64,000 bases of DNA from Desulfobulbaceae bacterium (GTDB taxonomy: Bacteria; Desulfobacterota; Desulfobulbia; Desulfobulbales; Desulfocapsaceae), in the NCBI GenBank assembly GCA_024227155.1, contig JAAELB010001013.1, positions 1-64,000 of the forward strand, given 5' to 3'. Positions 20,132-29,326 of this stretch are shown in pieces. Position 1 is the stretch's first letter; each line of letters opens with the position of its first letter. Under the pieces are notes generated by a model. It ran no database searches. It saw nothing but the letters and a program-made list of their open reading frames with translations, and was not told the DNA's origin. The translations under genes and the position numbers were made by a program.

Positions 20132-22126
20132 CTAGCCGGTGGAATATTTCATTTTTTCCTCGATCAAATCGTCAATCACAGAAGGGTCAGCAAGGGTGGA
20201 AACATCACCAAAATCTTCAAAATCATTGGCCGCGATTTTTTTCAACACCCTGCGCATTATTTTCCCACTCCTGGTTTTCGGCAAACCAACGGCATATTGA
20301 ATAGAATCCGGCGATGCGATGGGCCCGATGATTTCCCGAACATGACTCCGCAACTCTTCTAAAAGCTCCTCACTCCTCTCGACATTCTGACTTACAGTAA
20401 CATAGGCGTAGACCGCCTGACCTTTGAGGGCATGAGGGAACCCTACCACCGCCGCCTCCGCAACTCTTGGGTGAGCAACCAGGGCAGATTCGATTTCCGC
20501 CGTTCCCAAACGATGACCACTTACATTAATTACATCATCAAGCCTTCCGAGGATCCAGAAATATCCATCCTCATCTTTTTTGGCACCATCCCCGGTGTCG
20601 TACCCTATGCGCTTAGCATCACCATGGGTAGGGATGCTCCAGCCATTTTCTCCAACAATCTCCTTACACATCCCTGGCCATGGCCTGGCGATAACAAGAC
20701 GTCCTCCCCGGTTTATCTCAGCCTCTCCCCCTTCCTCATCGACAACCAGAGCCTCAATTCCCGGCAGGGGGCAGGCTGCGGAACCAGCTTTTGAAGTTGG
20801 GGTATCCAAAAGAGGAGTTATCAATATCCCCCCCGTCTCAGTCTGCCACCATGTATCGGCGATATTTAACTTCTTTTTGCCAATTTTTTCATAATACCAG
20901 TTCCAGGCCTCCACATTGATTGGTTCACCAACAGATCCTAAAAGTCTCAGGGAAGAGATATCATGGTGCTCCAGAGGCTGGTCTCCAAAGCGCATCAGCG
21001 CTCGAATCACCGTTGGAGCTGTATAGATAACATTAACATGGAATTTCTCTACTATTTTCCAGTACCTGTCCGGCCCGGGAAAAAGAGGAATCCCCTCAAA
21101 AATTAAACTTGTCCGCCCTAGGCCAAGAGGCCCATAGATCGAGTAAGTGTGGCCGGTGACCCAGCCGATATCAGCTGTACACCAAAAGATATCTTCTTCT
21201 TGCAGGTCAAAGACCAGGTCACAACTGTACATTGCATAAAGCAGGTATCCTGCAGTTGAATGAGCCACCCCTTTAGGTTTACCTGTTGCCCCTGAGGTAT
21301 AGAGTACAAAAAGGGTATCATCCGCTGCCATCTGGACGACATCACAACATGGAGTTATATCTGGCTCAGCCATCTCCTCGTGGTACCAACTATCACGTCC
21401 TGGAGACATTTTCACCAACCTCTCCGTACGCTTAACAACAATACAGCTTTCTATATGCTTACACTCAGCAAGGGCTTCATCGGCGTTTGCCTTAAGGGGC
21501 AAAGCCCTGCCTGCACGGTTTACCCCATCAGCGGTCACTAACACCTTTGACCTGCACTCTCGCATTCGTGACTGCAGGCTGACAGATGAAAAACCAGAAA
21601 AGACAACGTAGTGGACAGCCCCTATCCTTGCACAGGCAAGAACGGCAACTATTAGTTCAGGAATCATCGGGAGGTAGAGTGAAACACAGTCACCTTTCTG
21701 CACACCCTTTTTTTTCAGAACGTTTGCAAATTTACAAACTTCATCATGGAGGCTCTGGTAACTGAACTTTTCCACAGTGGACTCATCTTCAGCTTGCCAG
21801 ATAATAGCGATCTTGTCTTTCCCGCCGTCCTCAAGATGTCTATCGATGCAATTATAACACGCATTCAATGTTGCTCCGGGGAACCAACTGACCTTCGTAG
21901 ACAAAAAGTCCCCTTCAACCACACTTTTCCACGGCCTACTGCAGCTAAGCAGCCTTTTGGCCTGTTGCGCCCAGAACTGTTCAGGATCCTCTTGGGCGGC
22001 TTGAGTCAGCTGCCTTACCAAGGTTTTCCGAGTGACGGTAGCGCAACTTCTCTGCGCGACAGATCCACCTTCAGTAAAAGGAAGGTCCCTATCCTTTGTT
22101 ACCGCCTGTTTATTAATTTGATCCAT
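20132..22126 (-). CDS. acs: Acetyl-CoA synthetase (AMP-forming)
   Basis: A 664-residue adenylate-forming enzyme of the ANL superfamily, the expected length for Acs. The ATP-binding P-loop appears as YTSGATGKPKGV. The TWWQTETGG motif and the C-terminal catalytic lysine in RSGKIMRR (the usual acetylation-regulated site) are present. It converts acetate, ATP and CoA to acetyl-CoA, for acetate assimilation or oxidation. It is monocistronic, with its own terminator. Confidence 0.97.
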   Translation of the reverse strand: MDQINKQAVTKDRDLPFTEGGSVAQRSCATVTRKTLVRQLTQAAQEDPEQFWAQQAKRLLSCSRPWKSVVEGDFLSTKVSWFPGATLNACYNCIDRHLEDGGKDKIAIIWQAEDESTVEKFSYQSLHDEVCKFANVLKKKGVQKGDCVSLYLPMIPELIVAVLACARIGAVHYVVFSGFSSVSLQSRMRECRSKVLVTADGVNRAGRALPLKANADEALAECKHIESCIVVKRTERLVKMSPGRDSWYHEEMAEPDITPCCDVVQMAADDTLFVLYTSGATGKPKGVAHSTAGYLLYAMYSCDLVFDLQEEDIFWCTADIGWVTGHTYSIYGPLGLGRTSLIFEGIPLFPGPDRYWKIVEKFHVNVIYTAPTVIRALMRFGDQPLEHHDISSLRLLGSVGEPINVEAWNWYYEKIGKKKLNIADTWWQTETGGILITPLLDTPTSKAGSAACPLPGIEALVVDEEGGEAEINRGGRLVIARPWPGMCKEIVGENGWSIPTHGDAKRIGYDTGDGAKKDEDGYFWILGRLDDVINVSGHRLGTAEIESALVAHPRVAEAAVVGFPHALKGQAVYAYVTVSQNVERSEELLEELRSHVREIIGPIASPDSIQYAVGLPKTRSGKIMRRVLKKIAANDFEDFGDVSTLADPSVIDDLIEEKMKYSTG

Positions 22127-22527
22127 CGTACCATCTCCCCAAAATAGAAATGGAATACAGCGACCATCATTAATGCTAGCAGGTTATACGCATACTTGCA
22201 TAGCAGTACATTGTTCAAATTAGAGGATCTCCAACCTACCCATCATCGCAAGCTAAAGCAAGAACATTTTATTTTAACCATCAGTGATAATGATACTCTG
22301 CCATCATTTATCCGCACAAGTAAATATACTGTATAAATAAGAGGTTGTTAGCATTTCAGGCAAAAAATGAATTGTCTTTTTTGTTGCAGGAGTGGTGCAA
22401 TGGGCGGTATTGTGTTGCTTCTCCATGTAAAGCTGAGGCTGTTGCGTTAAAAGAAAGCTGTACATAAGTGCAAAAATACTTTACAAAGACTACATAGCTA
22501 TTAAATTAAAACATGAAATACTTCTAA
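22127..22527. other. Intergenic region between divergent acs and arsR-like genes
   Basis: No gene is supported here. It must hold the promoters of acs (leftward) and of the regulator (rightward). GATAATGATA (22286-22295) and ATCATTTATC (22303-22312) form an interrupted inverted repeat. Its left half matches a Fur-type half-site, but the 7-bp gap is not canonical. No well-spaced -35/-10 pair stands out. Confidence 0.4.
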
Positions 22528-22628
22528 TAGTTCCTTTTCCAACATCATACACGTTTCTTTGTGGCAGGTAATAATTTGTTGAAAGTTAACTTATCCAGGT
22601 ATTTCAAAAATTGCCGTTCAATTCGGCT
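22528..22628 (-). repeat. Dispersed repeat, type C, degenerate copy before the arsR-like gene
   Basis: Read on the plus strand it runs from ATAGTTCCTT (usual TTAGTACCTT) through TTTGTGGCAGGTAATAATTTG to AACTTATCC and ends with the hairpin GCCG...CGGC followed by TTAG. The parts TGTGGCAG.AATAATTTG.TGAAAG and ACTTATCCA.G.ATTT match the metK-upstream copy. The length of 101 bp fits the 97-bp intact type C copies. It ends 11 bp before the downstream ATG. Confidence 0.65.
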
Positions 22629-22639
22629 TAGGTGAAAGG

Positions 22640-22927
22640 ATGCAAGACGAGCAGATCGAAGCAATGTCAAAATTGCTTAAATCGATGTCACACCCTATAC
22701 GTTTGAAAATTCTATGTCTCCTCCAGGACAAGGAGCTCTCTGTAGGTGAGATAAGGGATCAGGTCAAGACTACTAATGCCAATGTATCCCAGCACTTGAA
22801 TATACTGCGCGGCCAGGGGATAATAGACTACCGTAAAGATGCAAACTTCATCTACAACAAGATAACTGACAAACGCATTTTAGAACTCATTCAGAAAATG
22901 CGATCGCTTTTCTGTCCCAATTTTTAA
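22640..22927 (+). CDS. ArsR-family winged-helix transcriptional regulator
   Basis: A 95-residue protein with the ArsR/SmtB winged helix: SHPIRLKILCLLQD, a recognition helix NANVSQHLNILRGQGII and a wing. It lacks the ELCVCDL metal-binding motif of classic ArsR, though Cys residues occur in the LCLL segment and near the C-terminus (LFCPNF), so its signal may be redox or sulfide. The start follows a GAAAGG Shine-Dalgarno. A DUF2892 membrane gene follows 48 bp later, so regulator and target may be co-transcribed. Confidence 0.88.
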   Translation: MQDEQIEAMSKLLKSMSHPIRLKILCLLQDKELSVGEIRDQVKTTNANVSQHLNILRGQGIIDYRKDANFIYNKITDKRILELIQKMRSLFCPNF

Positions 22928-22975
22928 AGGAAGTGGTTGTTCTGCCGCTCCCAGAGAACCCACAGGAACAATAGT

Positions 22976-23185
22976 ATGATAATTTCAGACTGGATACATG
23001 CAATTGCAGGTTTTTTTATACTCTTTAGCCTTTCCCTCGGAGTTGAGGTAAGCCCTCTCTTTCACAGTAGCTACTGGCTACTGTTCACTACCTTTGTAGG
23101 GTTCAATCTGTTCCAGTTTGGCTTTTCCAAATTCTGCCCGTTGGGACTTATTTTGAAAAAACTAGGGGTACCGGAATCTCGCTGA
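22976..23185 (+). CDS. Small DUF2892-like membrane protein
   Basis: A 69-residue protein starting at ATG 22976; a TTG at 22937 is a poorer alternative. It has two hydrophobic helices and the DUF2892 signature near the C-terminus, FSKFCPLGLILKKLG. The same FCPL motif is found in the membrane part of YgaP-like sulfurtransferases. Such proteins often lie next to ArsR regulators and sulfur-transfer enzymes. Here it directly follows an ArsR gene, supporting a role in sulfur or sulfide stress; this is inference. Confidence 0.75.
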   Translation: MIISDWIHAIAGFFILFSLSLGVEVSPLFHSSYWLLFTTFVGFNLFQFGFSKFCPLGLILKKLGVPESR

Positions 23186-23237
23186 CAGCGAAAGCTTTTA
23201 TCCACCCGCTACAAACCGTAATTAGAACGGTACGATT

Positions 23238-23462
23238 TTAATCTCTCACCATCTTTACATTACAAGAGGCCTGCCAGCAGCATGATGTCTCGCTACAGAT
23301 GTCTCTTTTGCGAAAGCAGGAATTATTGCCCTCTTTTTCCTGTATCCGTATTATAAGCTCTGCAAGCTTGACCCCTTTTTTCTGGGGTATGTTAAGGGTA
23401 AGTGCTTTTTTCCTGGCTAGTGAGAACAGCTTGGGGCCTTTTTTGAATTGCTCAGCTGACAT
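23238..23462 (-). CDS. Small Cys-rich SAP-like protein
   Basis: A 74-residue protein from ATG 23462, preceded by GAGGG. A helical SAP-like segment (KKGVKLAELIIRIQEKEG) is followed by a cysteine cluster with the order C-x4-C-x4-CCW-x3-C. This layout resembles small bacterial proteins with a SAP-like helix followed by a CxxxxCxW...C zinc-type motif. The function is unknown; DNA or zinc binding would be inferred. It is convergent with the DUF2892 gene. Confidence 0.6.
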   Translation of the reverse strand: MSAEQFKKGPKLFSLARKKALTLNIPQKKGVKLAELIIRIQEKEGNNSCFRKRDICSETSCCWQASCNVKMVRD

Positions 23463-23669
23463 GTTTCCCTCGATACGTCCAAAAAGTGAATAACACCTGA
23501 CTCTGTTTATTAAAATCACTTATCATTTAACAGTGAAGTTCCGGGAACATCTGCCATCAACTCAAAAGAGAGTCAATGGTGAGGTACAACCTAACACCAA
23601 CTACTATAGTTTACCTGCAGAACAGAGAAACGCACGGAAAAAATCGTTAGGTATCTATGATATATTTGA

Positions 23670-26600
23670 TCATATAGGCAGAATGTGGAATTCTTCAGAA
23701 ATTGAATGATTGCCATTTAACACCTGCCCGGTCCGACCATCAATAGATACCGGGTCTCCAAAACCAATGCGCACACCATTAATTTCACAATACTGATCAG
23801 CCTCATACACTTTTAAGCTTCGGCAACCCACGACACAAGTCTTCTCAAGACGCACCGCAACAACAGAGGCGTGGGAGGTCTGTCCTCCCCTTGAAGTGAG
23901 TAAACCATCCGCCTGACTCACCACCTTGATATCCTCCGGCACTGTATCCTGCCGAATAAGGATAAGAGGTACCAACGGATCACTAAGACGTAATTCTGCA
24001 ATGTTTTCCTCTGCAAAAACGGCCCGCCCGGAGAGCGCCGAACCTGAAACCCCTACACCCGCACCAAGATGAGCACCCTCCAGCTTATCACTTTCGATAA
24101 AAACATTGAGGTGTTCCTTCTTTTTAATTGTTATCATATCTCTTGTCTGTAGGAGATAGAGTTCTTCTGGTTCGGGCCCCTCAAAGGTAAACTCAATTTC
24201 CTGGGGGTTCCAACGTTTGTAGTACACCAACTCCCTGGAGATCTCGAGCAGTTCTTTGTAAATTTTCGGGAATCGCATTTCAAGGGTCTCTTCTATGGCA
24301 CGACCATCAAGCTTTGCCTGCTCAACAGACACTGCATAACTTGAAACCAACCCGGAGACAATGTCCTCCCCTTGATCTCCGTACGCATAGTCACCCCAGA
24401 GAGCAACCCGTTGGACCTTACGATACGGGTGCGCAGTGAAAACCACCCCCGCTCCGGACTGTCCGCTCTTGTTGCCAAAAACCATAGCCTGCACTATAAC
24501 CGCTGTTCCCCAGGAGTCAGAAACATCCATAATACGTCGATACTCAACCGCTTTCTGAGTCTCCCAGGAATCCAAAACCAGTTGAACCCCATTGACAAGT
24601 TGCAACCATGGATCGTCAGGAATCCCGAGTCCCCGTTGCCGGATCAGCCTCTGATATGAGAGGGCAAGTTCTTTCATCTGTTCGGAGGAAAAATGTCGTT
24701 TCAACGAAACATCGTAGGTGGCCTTGGCCTCATTCATAAGCAACTGGAAATCCTCCCGGCCAATGCCCGAGATCATTGCCCACGACTGCAGGAATCTCCT
24801 GTAATTATCCCAGGCAAGATAATCATTACCATGCTGATTTATATACTCCTCTATCATCTCCTCGTTAAAACCTACATTATGTACCGTGGCCATCATCCCA
24901 GGCATGGAGATCGCACCACCACTGCGCACCGACAGCAACAAAGGAGAATCTGGGGAACCAAATGTAAGACCGGTGAGATCCTCAATCTCAGAGAGAGCCA
25001 GCCTGATTCGCTGCATAAATTCGTCCCTCGTTTTTGAATAACTGAAGACAATATCTCTGCAGCGAAATATTTCAGTTGTGATAACGAAAGCGGCTGGAAC
25101 CCTTTTTCCTTGTCGGGTCAGGGTTGCCAGGTTAAACCCTTTGTTACCAAGGTGGATCAGGTTGTTGGTGTACGGATTGGGCTTATGCAATAATGACAGC
25201 GCCCGCTCTGGATTATACGTCATTAACAGATCGAGCTTTTCCTGGTCAAGAAGATCCTTCTGGTTTTCCAGGGTCTGCAATATCCGCAGAATGAAATTAT
25301 CAAGATGCTGCAGGCCAAAGGTGGAGGCAATAAGTTCCCGCAGAAAACTTTCAGATAAGCGCTGTATGGTCGTGCCCATCTCCTCCTCATCATACAGGTC
25401 ATCAAATTTACTCAGAACATTTTCGACACCAATCTGAGGTATTATGATAGACAGATTGTTCTGGTGAATATTGGTATAAAATGCGTAAATTATATCTTTG
25501 ACCCCTTCTGACATTCCTCGAAAAATGTCAAGATACTGGGTGTAGGAAAATCGCCGCACTTTGATCGAATTTTCCAGCATGCTGAGGTAAGTAGAAAGAC
25601 GCCTTGAAGTGATACCGTCTATTGCCAGAGCACGCATAAAAAGTTTTATACATCTGACAATATTATAAAATGTCGCCTGGGTTATAATAGAGAGATTGAC
25701 TGTCTCAGGAAGTTTTTCCAGATATAAATTTGCCAGGTTTTCCAGACGGTAGGTAAGGCTTAAGGCATCGAACTTCTTTTCTCTATACCGCCCATAGACA
25801 GACGGAATATCCACAGCAATATGTCTCTTGTAATAGATATCCTCTCTTGCTTCAAACTGTTCCTCGGAAAGGATAATTTCCTTTAATCCTTCCAGTGCCG
25901 TAAACAATGCGTCCAGGCTGTGTTCAGTATCTGAGCGATCGAAATCTGACAAGAGGTTTTCCATTTCAGGAAAACCGTCGTTCACTGCCCTGGTGATTTC
26001 TGAGCGAAGTTGCTGAAATCCTAGTTTATATTTTTCAAAAAGAAGTTTATACATTCTGATCAGTAACTCAAAACGTCTCACTTCATTTTTTTTCAGATCA
26101 GTCTGCCTCTCTAAAAAACTGCTAATTCTATCTTTTGAAATAACCAGGATATCCTGCACCCCTCCCAGTCCCATCTCCTTCCAGAATCGCTGACTGAGGA
26201 TGAACTGTTGTTCTACATAGACACCCTCTGTTGTCACCTGACTGTATACCTCCTCGGGCAAAAAGGGACTGAGCTCTATCTTATCTCCACTCTTCCAAAA
26301 CTTGATAATGGCCTGAATGAAGTCAACGATGAGGTTAGAACTCTCCACGTGCCCCTGTTTACGTAAAAAATGGATAAGGACATCTTTTCGTCTGTGGATT
26401 TCATCGAGTTCGGTGGACACATCGCGGAGTTCACCTTCGGAGCCAATCTCATTGAAAAAAACCGGCATCAATTTTGTGAACTGTTTTGACAAATTATAAA
26501 TTGGCTCAATTGGATTATTAAGTAACTCTGTAATATCCCGCTGAAAGAGGTCTGTATCTTTGACACAGGTACCGGAGAGTTTTATATGAATTATAAGTGC

Positions 26601-27944
26601 CGAGAAGAGCGTGGAGCACCATTTCGGCTCCCTCATAATCAAGTGAAGCCAGACCCTGATATTTGCAAGGTGCGCCGGGTTAGCAAGAGGCTGCCAATTC
26701 TCGTCAACCCCCACAACATTGGCGTGTTGAAAGCCAAACCTCACCACTCCCCAGAGAAACGCCTCCACCATCTGGCTATTACCCCGGTCAAAGACTTCAC
26801 CGCCCAGCACCTGAATACACTGGAGTGAGGTGTGAGGGTATTTACGAACATTGGCCTTGAGCAGTTTAAAGGCGGTGAGGAGAAATTCCTCAATTTCTTC
26901 AAAACTCTGCTGGCGAATTAGCTGAACCAGGCTCCTGTTAATCTCCCGCAGAGTCTCTTCATGGATCAGATAGAGGCCTTTGGTGTCCATAATTTTAAAA
27001 AGAAAAAGTAATTTTCTGTTTTCTTTAAAAAAATGAACGTGGGTATGGCTGTTTTTCTGCAACTTACGAAACACCTCTTCCGCCTCCATAAGCTGGTTCG
27101 GCATCACCCTGTAATGTCTAACTATTTCTATATGATCCGGTAGCAACAAGAGTGCCTGGAGGCTCCTCAGGGGCTCGGATTCAATATCAATGTCCTGCAC
27201 AACTTGAAGATGCTCCTCCATCACCCCATGGGAGATGGAATAAAAAAGCTGGGAGGACTCGAAATCCCCCACGGGGATCGAACAGCGATCAAGAAACCAG
27301 GTGAGTGGATCATCTTCCTTCAACCAGTACTGATAGCAACGTGAAAGGTTGGTCTGCAAAAACCTTGAGTAGGCTGTAAAATCGTATGATGACGACTCTG
27401 TGGTGAGGGTGAGAAGTCGCCTGGCAAGTTTTTTTGCAGAGTGTTGACCGTGAACAAATTGGAGCATCACAGCAGGATCGGTCTCATCCATCGCCGTCAA
27501 CTGCACCAAAATATCGTTGAGTGTCGGGCCAAAGTGTTCGAGTCTCTCTGCTCCTAACTTGCTGAGCACCTTGTCCAGCCACACCATCAGTGCCCCTACG
27601 CTTTGGGCTAACATCTGGGGGCTTTTCTGGCTGTCATGGAGCGCCTCAATAAATAACCCTCCAAACAGAGTCAAACATTCTGGCCCTTTGTGGTGGGCCA
27701 GGTAGTAATGGCTGTTTTTTAAAACAAAACTCCGCAGGTGCGGCAACACAATCTTCCAGTTTCGAAATGGATGACAGATTTCATAGAGCAGTTTTTCAAG
27801 GGTTGAGCGCAGCCCTTTAAACTGGTCAACTACTTCCAGCAGCAAAAGCAATTCAGGGTCTATCTCCACCTCATGGGAGGTCTCAAGAAGATTAGCCTTC
27901 AGAGCATCTGAATCAATGACCCCAACGTCGTTTTTTGTTTCCAT
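23670..27944 (-). CDS. Large PEP-synthase-like protein (PPDK_N plus phosphohistidine domain)
   Basis: A 1424-residue protein. Residues from about 925 on form a PEP/pyruvate-binding ATP-grasp domain (GNKGFNLATL near 931). Near the C-terminus is a PEP-utilising swivelling domain with the phosphohistidine motif GGQTSHAS (His1358). The C-terminal PEP-binding barrel of PpsA and PPDK is missing. The first about 900 residues are helical, with no recognised domain. It may therefore be a dikinase for another acceptor, as in glucan or rifampicin phosphotransferases, rather than a true PEP synthase. The gene lies downstream of gap and glgA, all minus strand, which hints at carbohydrate metabolism. Confidence 0.75.
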   Translation of the reverse strand: METKNDVGVIDSDALKANLLETSHEVEIDPELLLLLEVVDQFKGLRSTLEKLLYEICHPFRNWKIVLPHLRSFVLKNSHYYLAHHKGPECLTLFGGLFIEALHDSQKSPQMLAQSVGALMVWLDKVLSKLGAERLEHFGPTLNDILVQLTAMDETDPAVMLQFVHGQHSAKKLARRLLTLTTESSSYDFTAYSRFLQTNLSRCYQYWLKEDDPLTWFLDRCSIPVGDFESSQLFYSISHGVMEEHLQVVQDIDIESEPLRSLQALLLLPDHIEIVRHYRVMPNQLMEAEEVFRKLQKNSHTHVHFFKENRKLLFLFKIMDTKGLYLIHEETLREINRSLVQLIRQQSFEEIEEFLLTAFKLLKANVRKYPHTSLQCIQVLGGEVFDRGNSQMVEAFLWGVVRFGFQHANVVGVDENWQPLANPAHLANIRVWLHLIMREPKWCSTLFSALIIHIKLSGTCVKDTDLFQRDITELLNNPIEPIYNLSKQFTKLMPVFFNEIGSEGELRDVSTELDEIHRRKDVLIHFLRKQGHVESSNLIVDFIQAIIKFWKSGDKIELSPFLPEEVYSQVTTEGVYVEQQFILSQRFWKEMGLGGVQDILVISKDRISSFLERQTDLKKNEVRRFELLIRMYKLLFEKYKLGFQQLRSEITRAVNDGFPEMENLLSDFDRSDTEHSLDALFTALEGLKEIILSEEQFEAREDIYYKRHIAVDIPSVYGRYREKKFDALSLTYRLENLANLYLEKLPETVNLSIITQATFYNIVRCIKLFMRALAIDGITSRRLSTYLSMLENSIKVRRFSYTQYLDIFRGMSEGVKDIIYAFYTNIHQNNLSIIIPQIGVENVLSKFDDLYDEEEMGTTIQRLSESFLRELIASTFGLQHLDNFILRILQTLENQKDLLDQEKLDLLMTYNPERALSLLHKPNPYTNNLIHLGNKGFNLATLTRQGKRVPAAFVITTEIFRCRDIVFSYSKTRDEFMQRIRLALSEIEDLTGLTFGSPDSPLLLSVRSGGAISMPGMMATVHNVGFNEEMIEEYINQHGNDYLAWDNYRRFLQSWAMISGIGREDFQLLMNEAKATYDVSLKRHFSSEQMKELALSYQRLIRQRGLGIPDDPWLQLVNGVQLVLDSWETQKAVEYRRIMDVSDSWGTAVIVQAMVFGNKSGQSGAGVVFTAHPYRKVQRVALWGDYAYGDQGEDIVSGLVSSYAVSVEQAKLDGRAIEETLEMRFPKIYKELLEISRELVYYKRWNPQEIEFTFEGPEPEELYLLQTRDMITIKKKEHLNVFIESDKLEGAHLGAGVGVSGSALSGRAVFAEENIAELRLSDPLVPLILIRQDTVPEDIKVVSQADGLLTSRGGQTSHASVVAVRLEKTCVVGCRSLKVYEADQYCEINGVRIGFGDPVSIDGRTGQVLNGNHSISEEFHILPI

Positions 27945-28093
27945 AATGATACCAGCTAATTGTAATCTCTATCCCGGACGAACGGGATTTTTTCGCCACA
28001 CCTGATCCTATTTCTGATGAGAAATGGTGGCTTGTGACTCACATTTTTCATCAACCCCATAGTATGATTTTGCTCTCAACTGGGCAAGAACAA

Positions 28094-28131
28094 AACAAGC
28101 GCCAAGGAAGTACTCTCCTATGGCGCTTGTT
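28094..28131 (-). terminator. Hairpin between gap and the PEP-synthase-like gene
   Basis: AACAAGCGCCA (28094-28104) and TGGCGCTTGTT (28121-28131) are perfect 11-bp inverse complements with a 16-nt loop. On the minus strand it is followed by a TTGTTCTTG stretch, not a clean T run. It may terminate or attenuate gap transcripts. Confidence 0.5.
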
Positions 28132-28224
28132 CGTGCTCTGCTCACAAAAACCTGTCACTTTTTCCAATCCCCCCGCAGTCTGTCTTTTGCCAGCGGGATG
28201 AGAATCACATAGGGGTGAATTCTA

Positions 28225-29229
28225 TTAAATGGCCTTATTGGCTTCCATATGAAGAATCAGGTCCAACATCCTATTAGAATACCCCCATTCATTGTCGTAC
28301 CAACTCATAACCTTTACGGTTTTTCCAATCACCTTTGTCGACTGGGCATCAACTATTGATGATCGCGGATCACCCTGAAAATCAATAGAGACAAGAGGTA
28401 ACTCCGTATATCCAAGATATTTATTCGCAGCTGCCTTCAGGGCCTGATTCACCTCATCAACACTCGTCTCCTGCTCCACCTCCATAACAGCATCAACAAG
28501 CGAAACGGTTGGTGTGGGCACCCGTACAGCTAAACCATCAAATTTGTTTTTCAATTCAGGAATTACCAGTGATACAGCTGCAGCAGCCCCGGTCTTGGTA
28601 GGAATCATTGACAAAGCTGCGGCCCTTGCCCTGCGAGGGTCCGAATGAGGAAAATCAAGCAACCGTTGATCCCCTGTATAAGCATGAACAGTGGTCATTA
28701 AGCCACATTTAATACCAAAGTTGTCCAGAATCACCTTGGCAAACGGAGCCAGACAGTTTGTAGTGCATGACGCGTTTGAGACAACATGGTGCTCAGTTGC
28801 ATCGTACTCGTCTTCATTTACCCCCATGACAAAGGTTTTTATTCCCCCCTTGGCCGGTGCGGAAATAATAACCTTTGAAGCCCCTGCATCTATATGGGCC
28901 TGGGCGGATTCACTGTCACGAAAGATACCAGTGCATTCGGCCACATACTCCACACCAAGTTCCCCCCAGGGGATCTCCACCGGGTTTTTGTGGTTGGAAA
29001 CCGCAACCTGCTTGCCATCAACCACAATACCACGTTCATTACTTTCAACCTCTTTCTCATACACTCCCATTACCGAATCATACTTCAGTAGATGGGCGAG
29101 AGTCCCGTTATCAGTCAGGTCATTGATCGCGACAACCTCTATTTCACTAAAAGTCTCATCTTTGCTGAGTGCCCTGAAGATATTCCTGCCGATACGACCG
29201 AAACCGTTAATTCCAATTTTTACAGACAT
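28225..29229 (-). CDS. gap: Glyceraldehyde-3-phosphate dehydrogenase
   Basis: A 334-residue NAD-dependent GAPDH. It has the Rossmann start INGFGRIGRN, the catalytic Cys155 in SNASCTTNC, the conserved HAYTGDQRLLDFPH segment and the C-terminal WYDNEWGYS. It interconverts glyceraldehyde-3-phosphate and 1,3-bisphosphoglycerate. It sits between glgA and the PEP-synthase-like gene on the same strand. Confidence 0.98.
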   Translation of the reverse strand: MSVKIGINGFGRIGRNIFRALSKDETFSEIEVVAINDLTDNGTLAHLLKYDSVMGVYEKEVESNERGIVVDGKQVAVSNHKNPVEIPWGELGVEYVAECTGIFRDSESAQAHIDAGASKVIISAPAKGGIKTFVMGVNEDEYDATEHHVVSNASCTTNCLAPFAKVILDNFGIKCGLMTTVHAYTGDQRLLDFPHSDPRRARAAALSMIPTKTGAAAAVSLVIPELKNKFDGLAVRVPTPTVSLVDAVMEVEQETSVDEVNQALKAAANKYLGYTELPLVSIDFQGDPRSSIVDAQSTKVIGKTVKVMSWYDNEWGYSNRMLDLILHMEANKAI

Positions 29230-29326
29230 AACTCAATCCCCCATTTTTTCTATCGCTTCTTTAATAAAGCATTTTCAGGTAATATCTTAACAATAATTTT
29301 CTAATTCTGAGCCACAACACCCCTGT

